Shown here: in pieces, positions 16,940 through 25,403 of the stretch
Layout of the letters: every line of letters begins with the position of its first letter
Numbering within the stretch: position 1 is the stretch's first letter
Assembly (NCBI RefSeq): GCF_039023475.1
Contig: NZ_JBCHVB010000002.1
Location: 582,111-646,110 of the forward strand
Direction: 5' to 3'
Origin: Erwinia sp039023475
Lineage (GTDB): Bacteria; Pseudomonadota; Gammaproteobacteria; Enterobacterales; Enterobacteriaceae
Length of the DNA: 64,000 nt
Notes under the pieces: generated by a model
Told to the model about the DNA's origin: nothing
Seen by the model: the letters and a program-made list of their open reading frames with translations, nothing else
Database searches by the model: none
Translations under genes and position numbers: made by a program

Positions 16940-17850
16940 CGGCTCCGGTCTTTTTTGGTTTCATTAAGCAGCTCGGCGATACCCGCAATCGAGCCCATCA
17001 GGCTGCTGGCCTCCAGCGGCATCATAATCATCTTGCTGCTGTTTGAGGTGCCGATTTTCTGTAGCGCCTCGGTATAATTCTGGGCGACAAAATAGTTTAT
17101 CGCCTGAATATCGCCGGCGGCGATGGCCTCCGAAACCATTTTCGTGGCGGCGGCTTCCGCCTCTGCGCTACGCTCCCGCGCTTCGGCCTGCAAAAAGGCC
17201 GACTGCCGTTCCCCTTCCGCCTTCAGGATTTGCGACTGTTTTTCCCCCTCCGCGCGCAGGATCGCCGCCTGCCGGACGCCTTCTGCTTCAAGGATATCGG
17301 CCCGCTTGGTCCGCTCCGCCTTCATCTGGGCGTTCATAGAGGCGATCAGCTCGGCGGGCGGGCGCACATCACGTATCTCAATGCGGGTGATCTTCACGCC
17401 CCAGGGGTTGGTGGCCTCATCGACAATCCGCAGCAGGCGCGTATTGATGTTATCGCGCTGCGACAGCATTTCGTCCAGCTCCATGGAGCCCAGCACGGTA
17501 CGCATGTTGGTCATGGTCAGATTCACGATGGCCAGCTCAAGGTTGCTGACCTCGTAGGCCGCACGGGGCGCATCCACCACCTGAATAAAACAGACCGCGT
17601 CGATGGTGACGCTGGCGTTATCTTTCGAGATGATTTCCTGGGAAGGGATGTCGAGCACCTGCTCCATCATATTGATTTTGCGGCCCACGCGATCCATGAA
17701 CGGCACGACGAGGTTAAGCCCGGGCTGCAGCGTTGTGGTGTAGCGACCAAAACGCTCCACCGTCCACTGATAGCCCTGCGGAACGATTTTGATCCCTGAC
17801 CAGACGAGGATCAGGGCAAGGACAATAATGACAGGGATCACTGTCAGCAT
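16936..17850 (-). CDS. qmcA: QmcA, SPFH/stomatin-family membrane protein
   Basis: A 304-residue protein with one N-terminal membrane anchor (residues 1-20), an SPFH/Band 7 domain (VPQGYQWTVERFGRYTTTLQPG to about 180) and a coiled-coil region rich in Ala/Glu/Arg (about 180-250). In E. coli it interacts with the FtsH/HflKC quality-control system. It is followed by ybbJ in the same operon. The fetAB genes that separate qmcA from ybbN in E. coli are absent here. Confidence 0.95.
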   Translation of the reverse strand: MLTVIPVIIVLALILVWSGIKIVPQGYQWTVERFGRYTTTLQPGLNLVVPFMDRVGRKINMMEQVLDIPSQEIISKDNASVTIDAVCFIQVVDAPRAAYEVSNLELAIVNLTMTNMRTVLGSMELDEMLSQRDNINTRLLRIVDEATNPWGVKITRIEIRDVRPPAELIASMNAQMKAERTKRADILEAEGVRQAAILRAEGEKQSQILKAEGERQSAFLQAEARERSAEAEAAATKMVSEAIAAGDIQAINYFVAQNYTEALQKIGTSNSSKMIMMPLEASSLMGSIAGIAELLNETKKDRSR

Positions 17851-17873
17851 ACTAACCTCCGGATTGTTAATAT

Positions 17874-17896
17874 CAGGGCCGAGTCATTCGGCCCTG
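17874..17896 (-). terminator. Hairpin between cnoX and qmcA
   Basis: CAGGGCCGA and TCGGCCCTG form a 9-bp stem with loop GTCAT, after the cnoX stop and just upstream of qmcA. There is no T run, so its terminating strength is uncertain. Confidence 0.5.
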
Positions 17897-17954
17897 TCCC
17901 GCAACGACGGGGCCGCTACGGAGGCTGAACTCTACTCACATAAGAGACAGATTA

Positions 17955-18812
17955 TCAGTAGAGCAGGGAGTAGAGCTGACGACGGTATTTCGCCGCCAGC
18001 GCATCACCGGTACCGAGCGCGGCCAGAATTTCCTGAAGAATTTTACGCGCCTGGCCCTCTGCAGCGCCAAGATCTTTTTTCAGGTGGGTGAACAGCAGCG
18101 CCAGCGCCTCTTCATTACGGCCAACCTGATGAAGCTGAACCGCCAGCTTGGTGGCGAGCTCTGCATTGTCAGGGTCCGCCTCAATCTGCTGCTGAAGCTC
18201 CTGAATCTCCGGCGTGTTGGCCGCCTGCTTCAGCAGGTCAATCTGCGCAATCAGCCCCTGGTAACGGGTGTCTTTATCCTGCAACGGCACCACGCTCAGC
18301 ACGGTTTCCGCTTCATCGCTGCGGTTCAGCGCAATCAGCGCCTCCGCCAGCAGAAAGCCCATTTCGCTGTTTTTATTGCTCAGCTGCCAGGCATCTTTCA
18401 GCAGCGGCAGGGCCTCCAGCGTTTTTCCTTCCTGCATCAGCTGCATCGCTTCCTGCGCCTTCAGCTCTTCTTCTTTCGGCAGCACCTTGTGCAGCAGCGC
18501 CCGGATCGCCTCTTCCGGCTGCGGGCCCTGGAAGCCGTCAACCGGCTGGCCGTTCTGGAACAGATAAACGGTCGGGATTGAGCGCAGACCAAACTGCTGG
18601 GCAACGGCGGGTTCAGCATCACAGTCCAGCGTGGCAAGCACGAACTGACCTGCATACTCCTGCGCCAGACGCTCCAGCACCGGCGTCAGCTCCTGACAGT
18701 GCTGGCTGCGGCCTGACCAGAAGTAAAACAGGACCGGCACCTGCATCGACTGCTCCAGCGTCTGTTGCAGGTTAGTTTCGTTAATCGGGATAATGGCAGC
18801 TTGTGGTGACAT
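17955..18812 (-). CDS. cnoX: CnoX (YbbN), thioredoxin-like co-chaperone
   Basis: A 285-residue protein with an N-terminal thioredoxin-fold domain (residues 1-110), whose active site is SGRSQHC. The SxxC arrangement in place of CxxC is typical of CnoX. A C-terminal TPR-like domain (about 115-285) is rich in leucine and alanine helices. CnoX is a chaperedoxin: on hypochlorous acid stress it holds unfolding proteins and hands them to GroEL or DnaK. It is the first of a leftward group that has lost fetAB next to it. Confidence 0.94.
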   Translation of the reverse strand: MSPQAAIIPINETNLQQTLEQSMQVPVLFYFWSGRSQHCQELTPVLERLAQEYAGQFVLATLDCDAEPAVAQQFGLRSIPTVYLFQNGQPVDGFQGPQPEEAIRALLHKVLPKEEELKAQEAMQLMQEGKTLEALPLLKDAWQLSNKNSEMGFLLAEALIALNRSDEAETVLSVVPLQDKDTRYQGLIAQIDLLKQAANTPEIQELQQQIEADPDNAELATKLAVQLHQVGRNEEALALLFTHLKKDLGAAEGQARKILQEILAALGTGDALAAKYRRQLYSLLY

Positions 18813-18889
18813 GAATTCGTCTCTTTTTCTGGGTTTCTTACTCTATGGGGGCGCGCTGATGCGCTTCAAGTCTTATTAATGGCATCAGG

Positions 18890-19702
18890 TTATTTCCCGC
18901 GCAATATACGATCCAGCATCCAGCCCGGTAGCAACCGGCGTAACAGGGCCATTACATGCGCGACCAGGGTCACAGGATAGCGCAAACGGGGATGGCGGCT
19001 CTCTAAAGCATGGCGCAGCTTGGGCAATATCGCTTCCGGCGGCAGGGTAAAACGTGCGGCGATGCCGGGATTTTTTACCGGCTTCTCCTGCTGTGCCTGG
19101 CGGACGTTGTCGGTAAAGCGGGTCTTTATGGGACCGGGTTCAATCAGGCTTACCCGGATGCCGCTGCCGTGCAACTCCATCCGCAGCGCGTCGGACCAGG
19201 CTTCCAGCGCATATTTACTGGCGGCGTAGGCACCGCGCCCGGGCGTGGAAATCAGGCCCAGCACCGAACTGGTATTGATGATCCTTGCCCCGCCGCCCGC
19301 CCGTAAGGCGGGGAGCAGCAGGGTGGTCAGCTGATGGGTACCAAACAGATTGGTGGCAAACTGCTGCTCCAACTGCTCGCGTGAAATGGACGCCAGCGGA
19401 CCGTAAACCCCATAGCCGCCGTTATTGAACAGTCCATAAAGGCGGTTATCGCAGAGCGAGATAATGGTCGCGGCGGCCCGCGTCACGCTTGCACTGTCGT
19501 TGAGATCCAGCTCAACGCCGGTAAACCCCAGTGCATTCATACGCTGCACATCCTCCGGCTTACGGCAGGCTGCCAGCACGCGGTAGCCGCGACGGAGTAG
19601 ATCGTTGGCCGCCGCCAGGCCAATTCCGCTGGAACTGCCGGTGATTACGACTATTTTTTGCATAACTTTACCTGTAAGGCCCGGTGTAAGCGGTTTACTC
19701 AT
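18890..19702 (-). CDS. ybbO: YbbO, short-chain dehydrogenase/reductase
   Basis: A 270-residue classical SDR with the cofactor motif TGSSSGIG (about residues 21-28) and the catalytic Tyr-Lys pair in YAASKYALEAW. The E. coli enzyme reduces long-chain aldehydes. The ATG at 19702 overlaps the tesA stop by eight bases and gives the E. coli length. An internal ATG at 19663 (MQKIVVITG) is an alternative. The tesA-ybbO pair suggests a shared lipid or aldehyde job. Confidence 0.93.
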   Translation of the reverse strand: MSKPLTPGLTGKVMQKIVVITGSSSGIGLAAANDLLRRGYRVLAACRKPEDVQRMNALGFTGVELDLNDSASVTRAAATIISLCDNRLYGLFNNGGYGVYGPLASISREQLEQQFATNLFGTHQLTTLLLPALRAGGGARIINTSSVLGLISTPGRGAYAASKYALEAWSDALRMELHGSGIRVSLIEPGPIKTRFTDNVRQAQQEKPVKNPGIAARFTLPPEAILPKLRHALESRHPRLRYPVTLVAHVMALLRRLLPGWMLDRILRGK

Positions 19703-20321
19703 GCTTAACTAGGGGAGCCAGTTCCTTCGCCATCAGCCCGGCGATAAACGGCTGGGCTTCAGGGCTGGGATGAATGCCGTCCTGCTGCATCCATTCCGGT
19801 TTCAGATAGATCTGCTCCATAAAAAAGGGCAGCAGTGGAATGGAGAACTCCTTCGCCAGACGGGGATAGATCTCGCTAAAGGACTCGGTATAACGGCGAC
19901 CGTAGTTAGCCGGAAGGCGAATTTGCATCAGCAGCGGCTGCGCATTGGCAGCCTTCACCTGGGTAATAATTTTACTGAGGTCCTGTTCGATGTTTTTCGG
20001 CGGAAACCCGCGCAGCCCATCGTTACCACCCAGTTCAATCAGGACCCAGCGAGGCTGATGCTGTTTCAGCAGCGAGGGCAGGCGCGCCAGCCCCTGAGTG
20101 GTGGTATCACCGCTTATGCTACCGTTAACAATAGTGGGCGTTTTTTGCCATTTATCATTGAGTAACGCCGGCCATGCGGCGGAGGCGGACATCCGGTAAC
20201 CGGCACTCAGGCTGTCGCCGAGGACCAGCAGCGTATCCGCCGTCGCCGTGCGCAGCGTCATCAGGGCCAATAATAACAGGAAAGGAAAATGCCAGCGGAA
20301 AACATTCTTGAAGTTCATCAT
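19695..20321 (-). CDS. tesA: TesA, periplasmic acyl-CoA thioesterase I/lysophospholipase L1
   Basis: A 208-residue SGNH-family esterase. The signal peptide (residues 1-26, ending TATA-D) precedes block I GDSLSAGYRM with the catalytic Ser, GGNDGLRGFPP (block III) and DGIHPSPEAQ with the catalytic Asp and His. I chose ATG 20321 (MMNFKNVFRWH) because it matches the E. coli N-terminus; the frame is open ten codons further up. Its 5' end overlaps the divergent ybbA gene by 33 bases, so the two promoters must lie inside each other's coding sequence. Confidence 0.95.
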   Translation of the reverse strand: MMNFKNVFRWHFPFLLLLALMTLRTATADTLLVLGDSLSAGYRMSASAAWPALLNDKWQKTPTIVNGSISGDTTTQGLARLPSLLKQHQPRWVLIELGGNDGLRGFPPKNIEQDLSKIITQVKAANAQPLLMQIRLPANYGRRYTESFSEIYPRLAKEFSIPLLPFFMEQIYLKPEWMQQDGIHPSPEAQPFIAGLMAKELAPLVKHE

Positions 20322-20975
20322 CTTAGTAAGTCCGTCGGTGAGGGTGAGCATCAGCTTTCCATCCTTACCGGAGTTGAGCTGGTTGTCAAACCAGCTGAGA
20401 CCATCGCCCTGATTGGCGAGTCGGGGTCGGGGAAATCCACGCTGTTAGGCATTCTGGCCGGGCTGGATGACGGGAGCGAAGGGGAGGTGTTTTTACTCGA
20501 TCATCCCCTGCATCAGATGAATGAAGAGCAGCGGGCCGATCTGCGGGCGAAAAGCGTCGGCTTTGTGTTTCAGTCGTTTATGCTGGTTCCTACCCTGAAC
20601 GCGCTGGAAAACGTACAGCTTCCCGCCCTGCTGCGCGGTGAAAGCGATCGGCAAAGCCGTCAGCAGGCCCGCGAGCTGCTTGCCCAGCTGGGGCTGGCGG
20701 AGCGCCTGACGCATATGCCTTCGCAGCTCTCCGGCGGCGAACAGCAGCGTGTGGCGCTGGCAAGAGCTTTCAGCGGCCGACCCGCGCTGCTGTTCGCCGA
20801 TGAGCCCACCGGCAACCTTGACCGGAAAACCGGCGATCGCATTGCCGACCTGCTTTTCTCGCTTAACCGGGATTTAGCCACCACGCTGATTCTGGTCACG
20901 CATGATGAACAACTGGCTGCGCGCTGCGATCGCCGGCTGCGCATGCGCGACGGCAAGCTGTGGGAGGAAGCATGA
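20289..20975 (+). CDS. ybbA: YbbA, ABC-transporter ATP-binding protein
   Basis: A 228-residue ATPase of the LolD/MacB type: Walker A GESGSGKST, signature LSGGEQQR, Walker B LLFADEPTGNLD and the H-loop THDEQ. It is coupled to ybbP by an ATGA overlap and forms an ABC complex with it. The start overlaps the divergent tesA, as in E. coli. Confidence 0.94.
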   Translation: MPAENILEVHHLSKSVGEGEHQLSILTGVELVVKPAETIALIGESGSGKSTLLGILAGLDDGSEGEVFLLDHPLHQMNEEQRADLRAKSVGFVFQSFMLVPTLNALENVQLPALLRGESDRQSRQQARELLAQLGLAERLTHMPSQLSGGEQQRVALARAFSGRPALLFADEPTGNLDRKTGDRIADLLFSLNRDLATTLILVTHDEQLAARCDRRLRMRDGKLWEEA

Positions 20976-23389
20976 TCTGGCGCTGGTTCTGGCGTGAATG
21001 GAAATCGCCTTCGCTGTTGATTGTCTGGCTGGCGCTGACGCTGGCCGTGGCGTGCGTGCTGGCGCTCGGATCGCTCAGCGACCGCATGGAGAAAGGGCTC
21101 AGCCAGCAGAGCCGGGATTTTATGGCGGGCGATCGCACGCTGCAAAGCGCGCGCGAAGTGCCGCCGGAATGGCTTGATGAGGCCAGGCGGGAAGGGCTGA
21201 CGGTGGGCAGGCAGCTCACATTTATGACCATGACCTTCGCCGGAGAGACGCCGCAGCTGGCGTCGGTAAAGGCCGTAGACGATCTTTATCCCATGTTTGG
21301 TGAGCTTGCCACGCAGCCTGCCGGACTGCGGCCTGCCGCCGGTACGGTGCTGGCAGCGCCCAGGCTGATGGCGTTGCTTGATCTCAAAACGGGCAGCAGT
21401 CTGGATGTGGGGGATACCACGCTGCGGGTTGCCGGGGAGGTGATCCGCGAGCCGGATTCCGGCTTTAACCCGTTCCAGACCGCCCCCCGCTTACTGATGA
21501 ACCTGGCCGACGTGGCGAAAACCGGCGCTATTCAGCCCGGCAGCCGTGTCACCTGGCGCTATAAGTTTGCCGGTGACCCCGACGAGTTGAGCCGCTATGA
21601 CAGCTACATAGCCTCCCGCCTTAAGCCGGATCAGCGCTGGATCAGCGTGGAAAATTCGGAGGATGCGCTGGGCAGATCGATGCAGCGCGCCCAGAAGTTC
21701 CTGCTGCTCTCCGCGCTGCTGACGCTGATGCTGGCTATTGCTGCCGTGGCGGTGGCGATGAGCCATTACTGCCGCAGCCGCTATGACCTGGTGGCGGTGC
21801 TGAAAACCCTGGGCGCTAACCGCGCCGCGTTGCGAAAGCTGATTGTCGGCCAGTGGCTGGCGGTTCTGTTGCTGGCTGCCGTCGCCGGTGGCGCGGTCGG
21901 GCTGGGGTTTGAAGCCGTGCTGCTGCGGATGCTGAGGCCCGTTCTGCCTGGCGAGCTTCCGCCCGCCAGCGCGTGGCCCTGGCTCTGGGCCACGGGTGCG
22001 CTGTTTATCATCTCGCTGCTGGTCGGACTGCGCCCCTACCGGCTGCTGCTGGCGACTCAGCCGCTCAGGGTTCTTCGCTGGGATGCGGTTGCCAACGTCT
22101 GGCCGCTGAAATTTTATCTTCCGGCGATGGCGGTAGTGGTAACGGGCCTGCTGGCGCTGCTGGTCGGGGGCAGTAAGCTGCTCTGGGCGCTGGTGGCGGG
22201 GATCGTGCTGCTCTCACTGCTGCTGGGAGGGCTTGGCTGGGCGTCTCTGATGCTTCTGCGGCGCTTGCGGGTGCGCAATCTCGCCTTCCGGCTGGCGATC
22301 AACCGGCTACTGCGTCAGCCCTGGACCACGCTCAGTCAGCTGGCTGCCTTCTCGCTGTCGTTTATGCTGCTGGCTCTGCTGTTAGTGATGCGTGGCGATC
22401 TGCTGGATCGCTGGCAGCAGCAGTTGCCTCCGGGGAGCCCGAACTATTTCCTGCTGAACCTGACGCAGGATCAGGTGCCCCAGGTGAAAACTTTCCTGGA
22501 GCAGCATCAGATTGAGCCGCAAACGTTCTACCCGATTGCGCGGGTCAGGCTGACGGGGATTAATGATAAGCCCGCCGATCCGGCGCTGGACAGCGCCCTC
22601 CAGCGCGAGCTGAATCTGACATGGCAGGCGGATCTGCCTGACCATAATCCGCTGACGGCGGGAAGCTGGCCGCCGGGGAAAGGAGAGACCTCCATTGAGG
22701 AAGAGCTGGCAGAACGGCTTGGCGTGAAGCTGGGCGATACGCTGACATTTACCGGCGACACCCAGCAGTTCAGGGCCAAAATCACCAGTTTCCGTCAGGT
22801 AGACTGGGAAAGCCTTAAGCCCAATTTCTTCTTCATATTCCCGCCAGGCGCCCTGGACGGCCAGCCGCAAACCTGGCTGACCAGCTTCCGGCTGGAGGGA
22901 AATAATGCCCTGCTGGCCCAGCTGAACCGTGAGTTTCCTACGCTGAGCCTGCTTGATATCGGCGGCATTCTGCGGCAGATAGGCCAGGTGCTGGCACAGG
23001 TTAGCCAGGCGCTGGAGATCATGGTGGTTCTGGTGACCGCCTGTGGCGTACTGCTTTTGCTGGCGCAGATCCAGGTTGGTATGCGTCAGCGCCGGCAGGA
23101 GCTGGTGGTCTACCGCACGCTTGGCGCGGGCAAAAAACTGCTGCGGACCACGCTCTGGTGTGAGTTTGCGCTGCTTGGCGTGGTGGCCGGCGTGGCGGCA
23201 GCCATCGGTGCCGAGGCGGCCTTGTGGGGACTGCAGCGTAAAGTCTTCGACTTCCCCTGGCAGCCAAATCTGCTGCTCTGGCTGACGCTTCCCCTGACCG
23301 GCGCGATCCTGCTTTCGCTGTGCGGCGGCTGGCTGGGCGTGCGTCTGCTGAAAGGCAAGGCGCTTTTCAGAAGCTACAATGCTGCGTAA
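20972..23389 (+). CDS. ybbP: YbbP, FtsX-like ABC-transporter permease
   Basis: An 805-residue permease with an N-terminal membrane helix, a large periplasmic region (about residues 40-240), three membrane helices, a central four-helix cluster (about 340-480) and a second periplasmic domain followed by three C-terminal helices. Two FtsX domains are recognisable by DLVAVLKTLGANR and ELVVYRTLGAGK. The start at 20972 overlaps the ybbA stop (ATGA). The substrate is unknown; the tesA/ybbA/ybbP neighbourhood hints at lipids. Confidence 0.92.
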   Translation: MIWRWFWREWKSPSLLIVWLALTLAVACVLALGSLSDRMEKGLSQQSRDFMAGDRTLQSAREVPPEWLDEARREGLTVGRQLTFMTMTFAGETPQLASVKAVDDLYPMFGELATQPAGLRPAAGTVLAAPRLMALLDLKTGSSLDVGDTTLRVAGEVIREPDSGFNPFQTAPRLLMNLADVAKTGAIQPGSRVTWRYKFAGDPDELSRYDSYIASRLKPDQRWISVENSEDALGRSMQRAQKFLLLSALLTLMLAIAAVAVAMSHYCRSRYDLVAVLKTLGANRAALRKLIVGQWLAVLLLAAVAGGAVGLGFEAVLLRMLRPVLPGELPPASAWPWLWATGALFIISLLVGLRPYRLLLATQPLRVLRWDAVANVWPLKFYLPAMAVVVTGLLALLVGGSKLLWALVAGIVLLSLLLGGLGWASLMLLRRLRVRNLAFRLAINRLLRQPWTTLSQLAAFSLSFMLLALLLVMRGDLLDRWQQQLPPGSPNYFLLNLTQDQVPQVKTFLEQHQIEPQTFYPIARVRLTGINDKPADPALDSALQRELNLTWQADLPDHNPLTAGSWPPGKGETSIEEELAERLGVKLGDTLTFTGDTQQFRAKITSFRQVDWESLKPNFFFIFPPGALDGQPQTWLTSFRLEGNNALLAQLNREFPTLSLLDIGGILRQIGQVLAQVSQALEIMVVLVTACGVLLLLAQIQVGMRQRRQELVVYRTLGAGKKLLRTTLWCEFALLGVVAGVAAAIGAEAALWGLQRKVFDFPWQPNLLLWLTLPLTGAILLSLCGGWLGVRLLKGKALFRSYNAA

Positions 23390-23393
23390 TATA

Positions 23394-23415
23394 GAGGCCA
23401 GTTAAAACTGGCCTC
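23394..23415 (+). terminator. ybbAP terminator
   Basis: GAGGCCAGTT and AACTGGCCTC form a near-perfect palindrome five bases after the ybbP stop. The following sequence is ACGCTTTATT, with only a weak T tract. Confidence 0.65.
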
Positions 23416-23441
23416 ACGCTTTATTGGCCGTTCCAAAGCCG

Positions 23442-23515
23442 CTTCCGGTAAACGCTTAACCGGAAGATTTTCGTTCGCCGCATCCATTATCATCCTGAGT
23501 GAGAATGAATGCGGC
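23442..23515 (+). promoter_or_regulatory. Two inverted repeats ahead of luxI
   Basis: CTTCCGGT (23442-23449) and ACCGGAAG (23459-23466), followed by ATTTTCG, look like a terminator or an operator. GCCGCAT (23477-23483) pairs with ATGCGGC (23509-23515) just before the luxI start and could form a leader hairpin. Either could serve quorum-sensing control or insulation from ybbP transcription. I could not match them to a known lux/esa box. Confidence 0.4.
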
Positions 23516-23538
23516 GTTCATTTTTACGTCAGGGAATC

Positions 23539-24207
23539 ATGTCAATGTTGCACTTACTTGATATTAATTACCGATCTCTTTCTGAAGTAAGGGGGAAAGA
23601 GCTGTTTACTCTCAGAAAATCGGTATTCAAGGACAGACTAAACTGGATGGTAAACAGTGAAGATAATATGGAGTCCGATGAGTATGATAATGAACTGACA
23701 ACCTACGTTTTTGGCATGTTTGATGATGTCTGTATCTGTAGCTTGCGGTTTATTGAAACCCGGCACCCCAATATGATTACCGGCACTTTCAAATCCTACT
23801 TTCGTGCTTTTGATCTTCCTGACGGAAATTATCTGGAGGCGAGCCGGTTATTTATTGATAAAGCGCGGGTGCAGGCGCTTAAGCTCCGGCGCCAGCCCAT
23901 CAGCACGCTCCTTTTCCTGTCAATGATTAACTACGCCAGAGAAAATAACTATGCGGGGATTTACGCCATCGTCAGTCACCCTATGTATCTTATTTTTAAA
24001 CGGTCCGGGTGGAAGATAGAGGTGATGGAGCAGGGACTATCCGAAAAGGATCAAAACATTTATCTTATTTTTATGCCGGTGGACAAAGAGAATCAGCAGA
24101 CGCTGATTGAGGCTCTTCGCGCAAAGGTCCCCCGGCTCAACGGCTGCAGGCTGGATAGCTGGCCTTTAGCCTTCCCCGTCAGGAAGAATGGGGCGGATGA
24201 GATTTAG
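23539..24207 (+). CDS. LuxI-family acyl-homoserine-lactone synthase (EsaI-like)
   Basis: A 222-residue enzyme that joins S-adenosylmethionine and an acyl-ACP to make an AHL signal. All family-invariant residues are visible: Arg26, Phe30, Trp36, Asp47, Asp50, Arg70, Glu100 and Arg103. The segments ESDEYD and RHPNMITGTF resemble Pantoea stewartii EsaI. The ATG at 23539 (MSMLHLLDIN) has AGGGA upstream; an in-frame ATG ten codons earlier lies inside a hairpin. The gene converges on luxR and overlaps it by 42 bases, as esaI and esaR do. EsaI-type enzymes commonly make 3-oxo-C6-HSL; the acyl chain here is not known. Confidence 0.95.
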   Translation: MSMLHLLDINYRSLSEVRGKELFTLRKSVFKDRLNWMVNSEDNMESDEYDNELTTYVFGMFDDVCICSLRFIETRHPNMITGTFKSYFRAFDLPDGNYLEASRLFIDKARVQALKLRRQPISTLLFLSMINYARENNYAGIYAIVSHPMYLIFKRSGWKIEVMEQGLSEKDQNIYLIFMPVDKENQQTLIEALRAKVPRLNGCRLDSWPLAFPVRKNGADEI

Positions 24208-24912
24208 CTCGATCCCCAGCCTGATCGCATGTTTGGCATTGGTGACGCCCAGTTTTTTTACCGCGTTGCCAATATGGTATTTTACCGTGGTCAGCTTAAT
24301 CCCTAAAATTAACGCGATTTCCTGATAGGATTTTCCCACGCTGGCCCAGTAGACAATCTCATTCTCCCGCTTTGAGAAAATTTCACGATTGTTCATCTCC
24401 TCAAAATATTTTTTACCGGAAAGTTCCTGATAAAGGGTCGTCAGCTTCTCATGCGTTTCGATAAGCAGCATCTGAATTTTGTGCCTGTTCTCTTTTATCA
24501 GCTCTTCAGTATTCTCGTCGCAGTCTCTATCTAACATGATAGAGAGCACCACCAGATTATTATTGTGGTCGTGCAGGACAAAGGTATAGCCATTGATAAT
24601 GTCGTGATTTTTCGCCATATCAAAGAGCTTGGGCACCTTAACCCCTTTATTCAGCATGAGGTTTTCATCCCAGGAGAAAGGCGTCATGCGATAAAGCGCG
24701 GTGATCAGAACCGGATCGATAAACTGGAAATTATTTTCTGTATAAACCTTAAACCACTCCCGGCGGTTAGAAATGATCGAAAAATCCGCCGGGTTACGTT
24801 TGCTCATAATGGCGTAGGCGTATTTGATATTGCTGTACAGATTCAGCTTTCTCTCCAGATATTCCTGGACCGAAGCATTGATGGTTGGGTTACTAAAAGA
24901 CGATTTGGTCAT
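24166..24912 (-). CDS. LuxR-family AHL-responsive regulator (EsaR-like)
   Basis: A 248-residue protein with an N-terminal autoinducer-binding domain (residues about 20-165, with REWFKVY, IDPVLITALYR and FSWDE supplying the expected Trp, Tyr and Asp contacts). A C-terminal LuxR helix-turn-helix (about 178-235, SKRENEIVYWASVGKSYQEI) follows. Convergent overlap with luxI suggests the EsaR subgroup, many of which bind DNA without AHL and release it with AHL. An inverted-repeat region lies directly upstream of its start. Confidence 0.94.
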   Translation of the reverse strand: MTKSSFSNPTINASVQEYLERKLNLYSNIKYAYAIMSKRNPADFSIISNRREWFKVYTENNFQFIDPVLITALYRMTPFSWDENLMLNKGVKVPKLFDMAKNHDIINGYTFVLHDHNNNLVVLSIMLDRDCDENTEELIKENRHKIQMLLIETHEKLTTLYQELSGKKYFEEMNNREIFSKRENEIVYWASVGKSYQEIALILGIKLTTVKYHIGNAVKKLGVTNAKHAIRLGIELNLIRPILPDGEG

Positions 24913-24915
24913 ATA

Positions 24916-24953
24916 ACGTTGTCCCTGGGTTTCTGAAACCTCCGTAACAACGT
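24916..24953 (-). promoter_or_regulatory. Nested inverted repeats upstream of luxR
   Basis: The 13-base palindrome GGTTTC-T-GAAACC (24928-24940) is centred inside an outer repeat ACGTTGT (24916-24922) / ACAACGT (24947-24953). The structure lies within 42 bases of the luxR start, where an autoregulatory operator would be expected. The 13-base core is not a classic 20-base lux box. Confidence 0.4.
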
Positions 24954-25403
24954 AATGTTAACATAATTTCATTGATTCGCCCATGGGAACGGCGGCGGGC
25001 CTGTGGCGAAGCGCGGGAGCATGAGGGAGGGGGAGATGGAACCGATGCAGGACACAGAAATCAAATAAGTTGTAAGGAAAACTAATCTTTAATTGCCGCG
25101 CCGGGATAGCAAAGGTTCCCCTGGTGTTGACGAAAAATAAATAACTAATTGTAAACTATATATTTTTTATTAACTGCTGGGGTATACAATACTGAAGTTT
25201 TCTGAAAAATAATAGCCATACTTAAGTACAGTTAAGCACTGTCCTTTTTATTAACAAAGCTGAATTCACTCTGTTACGTACAGGATAAAAGTGGTGAAAA
25301 ATTGCGTAACAGTTTTGCAAAAAAGCGGGTTACCTGTCTTATACTTTTGAAATAAAACAGGTAATTACTGGAGCCCTTCAGTGCTGACCCCAGGTGTGCT
25401 CCT
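24954..25403. other. AT-rich intergenic region between luxR and purK
   Basis: 450 bases without a convincing gene. It includes a GC-rich segment (about 24980-25050), then AT-rich DNA with a possible promoter (TTGACG near 25117). CTTAA-N6-TTAAG lies near 25220. An 8-bp inverted repeat TTACCTGT (25330-25337)/ACAGGTAA (25357-25364) has a T run on the minus-strand side and may terminate purEK. In E. coli much more DNA separates ybbP from purK. Confidence 0.5.
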
